Positions 1-11,970 of a stretch of DNA of 64,000 nucleotides are shown in pieces. Position numbers and translations under genes: made by a program. Each line of letters begins with the position of its first letter. Positions within the stretch are counted from its first letter, which is position 1. The notes under the pieces are model-generated. The model saw only the letters and a list, made by a program, of their open reading frames with translations, was not told the origin of the DNA and did no database searches. The stretch comes from Entonaema liquescens. Lineage: Eukaryota > Ascomycota > Sordariomycetes > Xylariales > Xylariaceae. The stretch covers positions 2,046,001 to 2,110,000 of the forward strand of contig CADCSX010000002.1 in the NCBI GenBank assembly GCA_902805475.1. The letters run 5' to 3'.

Positions 1-584
1 TCAATTACCAAACACTTATGCTTCGACCTGCTCTAAGGCAAGAGTGCATGGAGGCTAGGCAACATTCCTAGGTGATCCATGTTGTTCGTCAATGGACTCA
101 TCGTTCTTCATGTCGCGTAGTATACCTATCTACTTGATATATATCAAACAGATAACTAAACTAATAATCATAAGTTTTCAGAATGTCTCTTTTATCGGGA
201 TTACCCAATGTCACGTGACTGTATTTATTGTATCTCGTAAAGGGGTCGGATATGTCTCTTGGCTTAGTTGGGATATGATAGGTGTGAAATACTTATAATT
301 CGCGACATGTAGTTACTCTCAATATGAAGCGCAATACGTTCGAGGCCGTTGTTTCCTCATGGTATGGTTTGCCAATTCTTCAGTGGATGGAACCTGAAGG
401 GTGTGTGTGGATGATCACGCCTTAGCCGATAGTTAGGCGTTTCGAGTTCCCCTAGGCGCACTAATAGGGTACCTGTACGAAGCAACGACTCCTTCACATC
501 TAACAGGTGTAAATGTGTACACAATTCCAGGGGCTGCAACCCGTAAAGCTTCCGGGTCTTAAGAGATTTCGTAATGGCCGTACT

Positions 585-615
585 TTGATTGGTATAATTG
601 GTATAATTGGTGCAA
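585..615 (+). repeat. Short tandem repeat, unit TATAATTGG
   Basis: Two to three copies of a nine-base unit (ATTGGTATA phase), ending in ATTGGTGCAACTGG. No function assigned. Confidence 0.6.
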
Positions 616-970
616 CTGGTAGTCCTAGATACCAACGTTGTACGTCGTACTGTGCTACTGTAGCACAATTAAATTGAATTTTGGCGCTGAGCCGTCTAGA
701 CGCATGCAAGTCGACGCTTCCTACCTCAAGGCTCTGAATGTGCGGGCTACTGCCTGACGACTAATAAGGTTAAGACCTGAACGCCTTACCAAGAATAAAG
801 TACCTGCCTAAGGGACGTTACCTTACGCTGCGCCTTGCCTGTTTATGTACATTATGTACATATGTGCTCAAGGTACTAGGTTAAACGATCAATGTCCATT
901 GCGTTGCAGATTGAAGGTACATAATCAGGAGGTGAGTTCAATATGTATAGCGGGCTATAGGGTATCCATT

Positions 971-1024
971 AAAAAAAAAAAAAAAAAAAAAAAGGGTTAC
1001 GGGTTACGAATTACGGATTACAGG
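971..1024 (+). repeat. A23 tract followed by degenerate GGGTTAC repeats
   Basis: Twenty-three consecutive A residues (971-993) are followed directly by GGGTTAC twice and then ACGAATTACGGATTACAGGG. The repeats resemble a decayed tandem array; they are not the canonical TTAGGG telomere unit. The poly(A) could be the 3' tail of an old retroelement, but no retroelement body was recognised upstream. Confidence 0.6.
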
Positions 1025-2265
1025 GCGGTCGGTCTTCTGTTGGAAAGCCGGTGCCCCAACCCATTAGGATCCTTAGCACAATTTTGGTCTGCAGCCTCTC
1101 TCTGGCCCTCTGTACTATGTAGCGGTGCAGCCTTTGTGCCAAGGGTCTTTCCGAAAAGAGTCCAGGCTTTGTGCCCGAGTCTGGCCAGTCCTTTGCTTCC
1201 AGTCCTGTCTCCAGTCAATTCTCTACAGCTTCTTTTTTCTCTTTCCCTTTCCCTTCACATCCTCTTCCTCAGCAGCTCGAGGGTAACCCTGCCGCTGGTT
1301 CCTTTCTTTTTGGCCCTGGAGTAGAAGTCGATCTCAGTGTTATTGCTTGGTAAGTTCTACTTGCTTTTTCTTCTCTTGCATCTTGCGACTCGTCGCATTC
1401 AATCCTGCATTTAAGTTCCCCTGGAACACAATTTATGGACACATTACGATCATGGAAATTTAGCAACCTATCACCGCCATGTCAGATGAGTCTGACTGGT
1501 CTGGTCTCCGTTGCCTCTCATGCTGTCAGAACTGTCATCTGTCATACGAGCCTATACTGTATCTACATCTAATCGGGTTTCTCACTTTCGTATTGGATTA
1601 GCCATCAGGCATACCGCCTCCCCTGGCGAGGCCGCCTTGATCTTCAGCCAACGATGCATCTCTTACTAACATATACACTAACATATACTTTTCGCAGTCA
1701 TCTACCTAATATTCTGCATTATCAATAATCACTTCGTTCCCAACTGCCTCCTTTCAAAGACTCCTTTGAGGTCAGCAGGCTACTGCAGGAGTTCTCGAGA
1801 GAAAGAAAAGGTATTCTACCGTCGTTCTCTGCTAGAGAGTTGAGCTCGAGCCTTGCAAGTCAATCATATTACGAACTACGCATACGGAAAGCCATTACGC
1901 TACGCTTCCCATTGAGTTGATTCGCCGACTTTTAGTTCCCGTCGGTCCCTTCGCCCCGAAAAGTGTCACAAGTTGATCACCAATTCTCACCGGGCTATTT
2001 AGCAATATAATCGACATCGCTACCATTTCAGTCTTCTATTATAGCAACTATAACTACAATTCCTCAAGATTATATCATCTCAGCACCGGCTCGCCATCGT
2101 TGCTTCATTGCTGTTGTGCGAAGACTTAAACCATTTTATTTAGCTGGCATTATCTAGTAAGACACGGAATTTAGCTACCAACAACCTTTTGCAATTCCCC
2201 GAAAAGTTGCTACGATTTCTCGCGTGGCCGCCTCTGCCATCTACAAACTCGACAAGACTATCAAC

Positions 2266-4219
2266 ATGAACCGAAACAGCACCCCGGAGGCTTCAACTGC
2301 TTCGTCACTTCGTCCACCGGCAACACGAACAGGCGCTACTAATAATCATCACCTTCGCGCATCTGCTGATATGGCCGCTCTTGCTGGTCCCGCGACCTCA
2401 AACCGTATCCGTCCCTCTTCGGATTTCTATGGTCAACAGGGCCAAGGCCAGGGGGCCGCCGATGCAGATCCGCAGGATAAAGTGACCCAGCAATGGATCG
2501 CCGACATTGATCAGTACGAAACAACTTTGGAAGAAATGGCCGCTGCCACTCTAGATCAGGACTTCAAGGACGAACTCAGTGCTATTGAACAGTGGTTCCG
2601 GGTCTTGTCTGAGGCTGAACGTACTGCTGCTTTGTATGCCTTGCTTCAGCAGACTACTCAAGTCCAGATCCGTTTCTTCATCCAGGTTCTTCAGCAGATG
2701 GGGAAAAATCACCCCATGTCTGGTGTGCTGTCTCCAGCCAATTTTGACAAAGGTATGTTTAATGATTACGTAGTATTTATCCTGCATAGTGATCCAGTAC
2801 TAACTATATTCCCCTTTTCATAGATCCCATGTCAAATCGCCTTAGCGATGCTATGAACAAGTTAAATGTCGGGTCAACTAGGAACTCGCTTTCGCAACCT
2901 CAGGCTTCGACTAAGAGACACTCTGGGCTTGACCCGTCAACTATCAATGCTATGTTCCCTGATGCTGCGGCTGCGATTGCTACTGAAAAGGCCAAGTTCA
3001 CTCAACAGACTGGGAACCAACCTCCTTCGAATCGTAACAGTACAGCCGTAGATATCCGAAGCCCCTTGGGTGCTCCGACCATCTCCGCACCTTCCGAAGG
3101 GCTTGATCCTAACGCGCAGAATCCTGCATCGCCCTGGGTTAGTAGCCACGACCAAAGCGGTTCGCGACCAAAATCGTCATCAGGGCAGACTCCTATGGGG
3201 CAGTTTGTTCAGCCCCCACCTTCTGCAGGTCTGAGATCGCCTCGACCCCAACTAGGCGGCGGCGGTAATATCCAAAGTACCACGCTCAACGCCCCAGACA
3301 AGTCAGCAAGCGATTTGCCACTTTTCTCGCCCTACACAGCCGGAAGCGGAAATTGGGCTTCTATGGTGAACACTCCTATGGTTCCAACGTTCAATACTGG
3401 TAATTCCCCCAACCAGGCAGACATGGTGGCGAATGCGACGGCAATGAAGCTTGCCGCATTATCCACGGTCAACAATCGTTTCGCCCTTGATGATGTACGC
3501 AAGTACCGAAGGGCTCGTTCTAACGACGCGCCCGGTCAAAGCCAAAACTCCATCCAGTCTGGACCTCAGGCATCAAACATCCCCGGCACAAATATTATTA
3601 TGGTTAATGAACATGGCCAGGTTCTGAATAGAGATCAGATGCTTGCCATCCAGAATCAGCAGGTTATGGGTGGGTTCGCGGCTCACAGGTCTCGTCCAAA
3701 CTCTCCCGGCATAGCAATGCAGGGTTTCGGACAGGTGCCTTTCGCCTCTCCCCAGAACAACGGGTTCCTAAGTGCGTATGACAGCGCGCAGAACCCGCTC
3801 CTGAACAACGGGCTCGGTGCTATCAACATGGGCCAGCTTGGTGTAGGTGTTCCCGAGGGCTACCTATCCGACCATTCTGATTTGGTTCGTGGCCGATCGC
3901 CGCGTGGTCGCCGTGGTACTTCGAAGCCCCCGGAGGACCCTACTGACCCGACCCTTCTGCAAGATATACCAGCCTGGCTGCGAAGTCTGAGACTGCACAA
4001 GTACACCGATAACCTGAAGGACATGAAATGGACGGATCTGATTGAACTCGACGATAAGGCCCTGGAAGAACGCGGTGTCAATGCCCTTGGAGCTCGGAGG
4101 AAGATGCTGAAGGTCTTTGACCAAGTCAAGGGTAAATAGAAGTCCCGTCCTATTTCGGTTTTTTTTGCAGAACCGCTAACACATATACAGAGGCCAAGGC
4201 AGAGGGCAAGCTGGGCTAG
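2266..4219 (+). CDS. vts1: Vts1/Smaug-type SAM-domain RNA-binding protein
   Basis: Three exons: 2266-2752, 2824-4131, 4191-4219, giving about 607 residues. Start is the ATG at 2266; the frame is open 14 codons upstream, but without an ATG. Residues 80-165 form the conserved N-terminal helical region of Vts1. The middle is long, Ser/Pro/Asn/Gln-rich and probably disordered. The C-terminus (about 543-600, starting DIPAWLRSLRLHKY) is a SAM domain. In the yeast family this domain binds CNGG-loop hairpins in mRNA and recruits Ccr4-Not for deadenylation and decay, in the cytoplasm. The last intron (4132-4190, GTAAAT donor, CTAAC branch, ATACAG acceptor) is easy to miss because reading through it gives a stop at 4137; splicing gives the family-like tail EAKAEGKLG. 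Function is by homology recognised by eye; identity is fairly sure. Confidence 0.93.
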
Positions 4220-5145
4220 CCACTGCAACCTAATAATTGTGGTATTCGCCCACTACCACTGAAATATCGCACCTTGGGAACTTGAAAGAAAAAAGGAAGG
4301 GGAAAATTTTAGCATGTGCATGAACTACTTTGAGAATATTCGATATCTTCTCGGCTTTGCAGCTGTGGATTGAGATAATTCCTTCAGCTAGTGGATGAGA
4401 ATAGAGTTTATATGAGCGGTTAGGAAAATATTTTGCTTTTCGTATCGGATAAAGGTTTGGACAACAAGCCCCCAGGTTGAGATTTGACGGCCATGACGAA
4501 AGCTATAAAGCGGTCCCTGAAAGTAGATGAGGTTGATGTTGTAAGGTATACGTGTACACAGATTATTAGTATTAAGACGTAAACATCGTTATCCGAAATG
4601 AAATAAGGGTCTTCCGGCTGGAAGCGTCGTAATAAGCAAACCTATGCGCGTTTGAAGTCCTCAGAAACGATGCCGGGAATCTAAGTGACTTTTTGATATT
4701 ATGGATTAATCGATTCGCTAGGTTTACACACCGGCTAATTGCATTCCAGTATGTAGATAAGCGGTTCTTTTTATCAAAGGGTGGGACTCGCCACTTAAGA
4801 GTTTCGAACTATGTACTTTCCTCAAATCTTCACTTACACGCCGTGGCCCACCACCACTCATCTCTTCAACGCGATCCGCGATACCTTCTACTGCTGGGAT
4901 AAGCAGTCTTCCTCGTAGTCATCCGGAATGGTCAATGTCAAATCTCGGCTGTTTATATCAACTGATTGGGGCTAGCCAGCTCTAAATACGCTGCATGCCA
5001 CCAAGCTATCTAATACAGATACCAAGCACAAGCACCTATGAGATTGCTTCCAACTAGTTAAGATCTTCCAGGTAAACCAAGAAGCCATCGCTTTTCTCCT
5101 TTTCCTTTTTTTTCAATAATACGTATTACGTTTTATCATCTCACT
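4220..5145. other. Intergenic, vts1 3' to sfc4 5'
   Basis: Holds the vts1 3' UTR and the sfc4 promoter. No open frame with coding character. A T-rich tract just before 5146 fits a fungal promoter. Confidence 0.5.
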
Positions 5146-8100
5146 ATGAGTCATCCATTTTCGTCTACATTCGATGCCCTTCAGGCGCACTTCATTCAGA
5201 AATCAGACAACACGAATACATCAAGTCCTCATCCGGGAAACACAATCCCACCGCCTCCGCAGATTCAACTCTCAAGTTCTCAGATCCTCCCGGATGCAGC
5301 TCAGTACAGAACACCTAGTTCAGGACCAGGTCACATGCAAAATGCATTTCATCCTGCACAAAACCTGGGTGTGGGAGCGTTGCGACCGCATCTTAGCAGC
5401 AATGCCTTTATGCCTAGGTCGAACTATCAAGCAATTCAACCTTATCCACCCCGGGAGATTCGGCCTCGCCCAAGGACGGAAACGCCCTCAATGATACATC
5501 AACACGTACCTATTTATCCTAGTACAACCAATGCGCAAGGTTGGGGGTTTCCTTCAGATAATGCGTCAAAAGATGTTCCAATCCCTCCTCCACAAAACTC
5601 AGGAGGCGAGTTCCGCAACCTACCAGTTAATGCAACAAGCCAATCTATGGTTGCGGAAAACGAAGCAGATCCGATGGATTCTGCTACTGATGCACTTCTG
5701 GAGCGACAGAATCACCTCAACTCGGAAAACCCAATGCCAAAGCTCCCTCCAATGCGGGGCCTCATAAGAAAGTACCTCCGTGCTGATGTCAAGCCAGACC
5801 GCCCTCGAGGCGGCCGTGGTGGTCGAGGTGCTAAGAAGCGAGGCCCTCGGAAGGCTGCCGAGCCAACAGGTGATATTAAATATCGCCTTAATATGGCATC
5901 AAATGCGTATATGGACGGGCGTATCGATGAAGCCATCGATTTTGTAAATGATGCTATTCGTATCAATGCTGAGACCTACAGGGCATGGGTTCTCTTAGCT
6001 TCCTTACGCCAGGAGAAAGGTGATAGAGAGGGTCACTTCCATGCACGGCTGTTCGCCGCACATTTACAGCCCAAAATCATCGACGAGTGGCTTCAGTGTG
6101 CAGAGTTAGCCATTGCTCTTCGAGAGGAGTTTCCAGAGCAAGCAGATGAGTACCTCGACAATGCCGACAAGCTTTACTCTAGAGCCCTGAGAATCGACAG
6201 CAAGCATAGCGGAGCACGTCATGGAAGGGCTGCAGTGCGATTTGAAATGGGCCACCTCAAGTCAGCGGTCAAGGACTATGCCGCATTGGTTGAGCAATAC
6301 CCTTTCGATATATACGCCATCCGCGGTTACGCTGAAATATGCGTTTTGCTCGCGGATACAGGCAAACCACGGTTTGCGGATGGTCCTAAGAAGGCCATAG
6401 AGGCATACCAACGCTGCATCGCCCACTTTAGAGAGAATGGGTTCGATATTCAATATCCATTCGACTGGCAAGACATCAAAATCTTCGTCGAACTTCTCGC
6501 GTATATTGAACAGTTCCATGAGGCCATCCGTGAGCTAAGATCATTATCGAGATGGCTCCTGACTCGATCAGATGAGACATTCTGGGATAGTCAAGGGGAT
6601 GACCGCGAATGGGATGAAGACAGCATGCGACGGTTAGAAATAGAACAGTATCAGGATGGAAAGCACCCTGCTTCATCTTATGGCAAAGGTCTTCCGTTGG
6701 AACTAAGGGCAAAGCTTGCTGTATATCGCCTTAAACTTGATCAAGAGGATGAAGCTATGGTAAGACTACATTCTGTGATGTTGTTACACTAAAAACTAAC
6801 ATGAACCAGCGTCACCTAGCATTTATTGAGCCGGATAGCTTTAGCACGCCCGAATTACTCTTGGAATACTCGCATCTCATGATCGATGCGGGTTCAGCAT
6901 TATATGAGGCGGGCCGCCTGCCTATGGCCTTACGCTTCTACGAGCCGCTCCGAGAACCAGACCTTCTTGACACCGAATCTCTTATCCGGGCGGGCCAGTG
7001 TTATTTGGACGCGGGGATAAAAGACAGGCCGAAGAATGCTTTACGGCCGCCATCGACCAGGATGAAGCCAATAGTGAGGCTTGCATTGATGCGCGCTATG
7101 AATTAGCGAAGATGTACGAAGCTGCAAGAGAAGAAAGGGAGGCTTATATCCTTGTGAATGAAGCCATCAAATTACAGGAGGTTCACGACCAAGCTCGCGA
7201 AGAAGCTCGTGGAGACGACGAAGACTTAGGAGAGGATAATGATGAAGGCCGCGCGTCCGACGATGATACTTCGTTGCTTGAAACAGCATTAGGACGTGTT
7301 ACTGGAGAAGAGATAGGCCTAAAGCCAAAACGAATCCATCGTCTACTTAAGCCAAAGGGCGAGAAACCGAAGCTAAAACCGAAACCAAAGGAACGCAAGC
7401 CCAGGGCACCACCAGACCCATCAAGAAGACGTCGTAAGGTGTTCGGTCGCACCGACGAAATGCAACTGGAAGAGAGGAGAAGAGCAGAAGAACTATCTGA
7501 AGCGTGGAAGGTTGTGCGTGATTCACGGGCCTCGTATGAGGCCGACGCCCGTGGCCCTTCCAGCGCATTTTTATCCGCAGCTCGAGTTCTCATTGACGAT
7601 TTTAGATCGTATAAGGATTTTTACAGCTGGGACAAATATCTAGCGCATCTCGGTATAAATCAGGCTCGCGAGAAGGTTGAGGCCCGAAAAGGGAATCCGA
7701 ACCTGCTAGCTATGGCAGAACGTCTATCTAATAGTGAGTGGCACCACCAAAGTACTAGTAACCCTATGCTGATCCAGATATAGACCTAAGTCCAGAGGAC
7801 TCTGGCGCCGAGAAACAGGTTAAAGTAGCCGTGAGCTATCGAGGGGTTTCGTTTGCTGAGTGGCTTGACCTGTTCCTCGAATATGCCATCGGCTTAGCTC
7901 AAGTCGGGAGATTTCAAGATGCTTATAAAGTATGCGAATCTGCCCGTGATACTACGATATTCTCGAAGTCTAAGGAGGATGTATTTTTAATACATATAAC
8001 GTGGGCCGGTAAGATCCAAATATCAAATTACGGTGGGACAACTCATAACTAATGAGATATAGCATGCGCATTACGCAGTAGGGACGAGGAGACGTGCGTG

Positions 8101-8879
8101 GCCACAGCTCGTTGGCTCATGAGGGAGTACCAGTACGATACAGACCCTTTCCGAATGTTTTCCGCCTTATCCAGGTTATGTCCGTCACCAGCATCATGGT
8201 ATGCTTCAGGCCCCGTCCAGAAGTATATGCTCCGACAGATCAAGCTTATGGATCGCGCTATTACCGCGGCAGGGGCTAAAGACAGCGAGGATGAGGAGGG
8301 TGCACCTAGCGGCAGAGTATATCCAAGCAAGGAACTAGATATCACGTTGCTAATGCTTTATGGGCATATCCTATTTATATCGAACAGCTTCACCTACGCA
8401 CTAAGTAAGTAGGCATAACCTAATGATCTGTATGGTGCCAAGATACTGATACTGTTATAGATTACTTTATGAGAGCGTACACCCTAGATCCGGCAAACAG
8501 CATGGTTATCCTCAGTGTGGGCCATTGTTATGTTCACTACGCACTGAAAAGACAAGCTGAGAACCGACAATACCTCTTAACCCAGGGTTTCCTCTTTCTG
8601 CACCAGTACTACGAGCTCAAAGTAGCCTCGCCAAGTGCGGCGCAGAGACAGGAAGCCCATTACAACATGGCGCGTAGCTACCACGCTATCGGCATCCCCC
8701 ATCTAGCTGTGGAGTACTACCAGCGCGTACTTCGGGACGTGCCCGATGACTCCAGAAACGGCATTATGGGACGCGATGACCTCACCCAGGAGGCAGCATA
8801 TAATCTTCAGCAGATTTACTGGGCCGGCGGAGATGTGGAGGCTATTAAGGGGATTGCAGAGCAGTATTTAGTTCTTTGA
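5146..8879 (+). CDS. sfc4: Transcription factor tau (TFIIIC) TPR subunit Sfc4/Tfc4-like, with one frameshift
   Basis: Five exons: 5146-6759, 6810-7733, 7784-8008, 8063-8404, 8461-8879, all with GT..AG introns of 49-56 nt. With one restored base the product is about 1174 residues. The first 220 residues are Pro/Gln/Ser-rich; a basic RGGRGG-type patch (about 223-235) precedes tandem tetratricopeptide repeats, the first from about residue 245, then an acidic and Lys/Arg-rich linker (about residues 690-770), then more TPRs to the end. This layout matches the TFIIIC subunit that binds the A-box side of tRNA genes and recruits TFIIIB through its TPR array, in the nucleus. Near 7011-7020 the frame jumps: LIRAGQCYLDAG must continue with DKRQAEECFTAA, which lies one frame over. 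No intron signals fit there, so one base appears to be missing after GCGGGG. Confidence 0.88.
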
Positions 8880-10140
8880 GCATAGAAATGTTGTAGAAAG
8901 AGGAAGATGGTTTGCACCGAGTTTGATAGCATTACGGAACAACTCAAGTTAGCTAGATGACGTTAATGATACCCACAGCTTTGTCGCCGAATATTCTATC
9001 TACCCCCTTTGGTCACAAGAGGCTCAGATCGACATCGACTACAGTACCTAGTTACCCCACTGATCGATCAATAAACTTATTGGTTCGAATGGCTAATGCA
9101 AGGGGCAGATGTCTCGTTCCGATGAGGCTCAAACCTGAAAGAAGACGACGCTTTAACGTATGACAAGTCTAGAGGAGACGATCCAAATCCCTGGATCGTG
9201 ATGTTAAGGCGAATAACCCCAGATATCCATTTTATTACCGGTCGCACGGCATGTGTTGGTAGGCAAGGTACGGTAGCAGGGATCGAGACGTCTAGAGTTT
9301 AAATCCGATCGTCGCCATACGCGCAGTATTATCATTATCGAACCAAACTGACGTGACGAGGTTTTTGCTTTTCTAGAAATATAGTCCACCAGAACTAGAA
9401 GTGTACTGGTAGTTATGTTTCAGAGTTACTAAAGAATGATGCTGATGAGGGTGGTGACATCGGACTGACGACATCCATCCCCAGGAATACCGGCGGCCCG
9501 TGCTCCGTATGCGCCCCCTTTTCAGCCCTACGGTTAACGCCGTGACACGGTGTATAATTGTTGACATGACAGTATGAATTTTTTGCCGGCTCATCGCGGA
9601 CTCGTCTCATCGTATCCAACTATTGGCTATAATTGTAGTGAACTATAACGAGACGCTGACTTATCCCTTGCCAACGGCAAGGAGCTGTAACTCCGGTGGT
9701 CGTCACAGTACCCCACGCATTGCGATACCATGACTACCTACGTTTACACAGTCCTCTTTGTGAACACCCTATCCCCAGGCCTAGAGCCGTGCCGTACTCC
9801 TGCAAGCCACGATCTTCGTCGCGGTGAACACACCGTGTCTTGATATCAGTATTACGAAATCGGCCTCATCACGACGCACGTCTATGACTTCATGGCGGAC
9901 AGACTCCTGAATATCCCTATCTTATTGCTTTGTCTCGCCGGGCCTCCGGCGAGGATATAAGGAGTCGAATTAGTCCTTCTCATCAACTGTCGACTTCCTC
10001 AGCATCAAACATCAAGAATTGCTTCAATAAATAATCATACATATTGATTTCAACCAGTTACCAAAACGGCGATCAAAGCAGCTATCCTCACGACTATTAT
10101 TGATCCGACTTTCTGTCAGCATCTCCAAGACATAGCCACC
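8880..10140. other. Intergenic
   Basis: sfc4 3' UTR and promoter of the DUF2945 gene. Short open frames on both strands look like noise. The stretch 10000-10140 just before the next ATG is C/A-rich, as expected for a 5' leader. Confidence 0.5.
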
Positions 10141-10468
10141 ATGCCTCAGTACAAGACCGGCCAGACTGTCCGCTACAAGCCCGTCGGCGGCCCTGACTCC
10201 AATACCTCGGAGAGCACGGGCAAGATCACGGATGTGATCACCGAGCCTGGTGTCCAGGCTGACCGCAACGTCCAGGCTAGCTCTGACGATCCGCGATATG
10301 AGGTATGCTATCTCCTTGTGAACCTTCCTTCTCACAAGAACCTTGATATTTCCGTTATCTGGGTTGTAGAGATGTGGTACTGACATATATATATGCGAAT
10401 AGATCCAGAACGACAACACGGGCAAAGTTACCTCCGTGTACGAGAAGAACATTCTCGGTTCGGCTTAG
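10141..10468 (+). CDS. DUF2945 / hypervirulence-associated (HVA) TUDOR-domain small protein
   Basis: Two exons, 10141-10302 and 10403-10468, joined over a 100-nt intron (GTATGC donor, CTGAC branch, AATAG acceptor), encode 75 residues. The pattern is FKxGDxVxY-like at the start (YKTGQTVRYKPVGG), then GKITDVI, the DDPRYEIQNDNTGK turn, and a C-terminal basic/Asn segment. This is the single small barrel of the DUF2945/HVA1 TUDOR family, common in fungi and bacteria. Its molecular role is not settled; the family name comes from a fungal virulence association, and no pathogenic role should be inferred from presence alone. The ATG sits in a CACCATGCC context, favourable for initiation. It stands alone, between sfc4 and teaC. 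Confidence 0.85.
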
Positions 10469-11970
10469 GCGAAAGCGTCTGTCTTTGGGATGTTAGCCAT
10501 CGTTTTGGGATATTGTACTTATATTTCTGTTGGATCTTTGATGGGTTGGGATGGCGTCGATCGTTTTTGAAATTGTTACTACTACCCACTACTAGCGACT
10601 AGACTGCTATAGAGTGTCAAATACGAATTCCACCTCGGAATGCTACAGACTTGAGATATCTTCTTTATGAAATGTCCTTGATGTAGAACGTGCTGTGATT
10701 CAACCTACAGCATAGTACTTCGTTTTCAGTCAACCAACCTCGACGAGAAGAGTGAGTAGTTGAGTTGTGTTGGTTATCTTACCAAGCTGTCACTTTGGAT
10801 AAGTAGCTGGGTATAATTACATATACTCCTAGCATCTCTTGACTTCCAAGATATTAAATCTTAGCACTTAAAAATTAGTTTCCCAAAACCACATTCACAC
10901 ACAAGGGCCATCATGCTCCGCAAAGCAAGCCAAATAATAAGAAATCTCGATCGTATTCACATCACCATACTCGTGTAGACAAATAACAATTAGGTATATC
11001 GCCCCTTTCCACGCGTCTCCAAACCAAAAGGCCGTGCTCACTTTCAAAAAAACAGAATCCAAGCGACGTCCTTCCGCCCGGAAAGCGTACCTAGCAAGCG
11101 AGCGAGATATATACAGTAGCGCGAGTTGCTATATGCGAAAAGAGACTAGTTTAGTTCTAACTAGAGGGTTATACAGTCCCAGACCCGGCGGCAAAAGAGG
11201 AGAAATAAGAAAGAACACCGGGCTCCCTCTTGTTTTTCCCTATTCGCGCACACTTCGAGGGTCGAGAATGATGATGGTGATGACGATGAAATTCCGATAT
11301 GCAACCACCGCCACTTCCACTTTCTTTCCATCCCCGTTACGTCGCTTCGCTCGGGAAGGGAAATACACGCAAAACGTAAAAGAATTCGCGAAACGCAAAA
11401 CGTACCGCGACGTCGTCGGCTCGGCTCGGCAGTAGACTTCGTAGACGATGGTAATGGGCACACATTGTTGTTGTGTTGTTGATGGTGTTGAAAACAGACC
11501 CGGATGTAAACAAAAGAGAGTGGATATGGGTATGTACCTAATCAGAAAAACAAAGGTAGAAAAGCAAGAAGATTTTCCAGATAGGTATTGGTATAGAGGT
11601 ATGGTACTCCGTGATGATGAAGATGATGGTATGGTATTTAGAAGTCTCGCGTCTCCCATTCTTCGCTATCCCCTGGATCGTCCCCCGCACCCGACATGAG
11701 GTGTACACAAGACACAAGATCAAAACTACACACAAAAGAATCATCCTTTACTCCGAGCGCCCCACACCGATTAATGTTGTTGTCAAGGTTGGGGGGCCGC
11801 AAAGGAAGGGGGTAACAAAAAACTAATGTAAACAAGAAGAGGTCGGCCCAGAAGTGAAGATGAAGGCGAAAAAAACACAATTTGTAGCCTATACAAACAA
11901 CCGAGTAGCGCGATGAGAGAAACGCCGGCCTCATGCGAAATACTGAAGAAACGAAGAATACGGCACCGGT
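10469..11970. other. Intergenic between two 3' ends
   Basis: Convergent 3' flanks of the DUF2945 gene (+) and teaC (-). Several 60-140-codon frames overlap each other on both strands between 11030 and 11930, with poor composition; I do not call any a gene. Local GATGATG-type short repeats at 11267-11290 and 11610-11630. Confidence 0.5.

Larger units (their letters stand above)
1..2265. other. Intergenic region and vts1 5' leader
   Basis: No gene recognised on either strand. Open frames here are short and of odd composition; one exists only because a 23-A run (971-993) is read as poly-lysine. The run is followed by GGGTTAC-like repeats. The last few hundred bases before 2266 are pyrimidine-rich and probably form the promoter and 5' UTR of vts1. 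Confidence 0.6.

Noticed and set aside
845..1324. 159-codon plus-strand frame
   Set aside because: Begins before and reads through the A23 run as poly-lysine and then C/T-rich DNA; no domain, and overlapping frames on both strands are equally open.
11034..11934. Several overlapping 80-140-codon frames on both strands
   Set aside because: Mutually overlapping, low-complexity, no conserved motif; the location between two 3' ends fits UTR/intergenic DNA.
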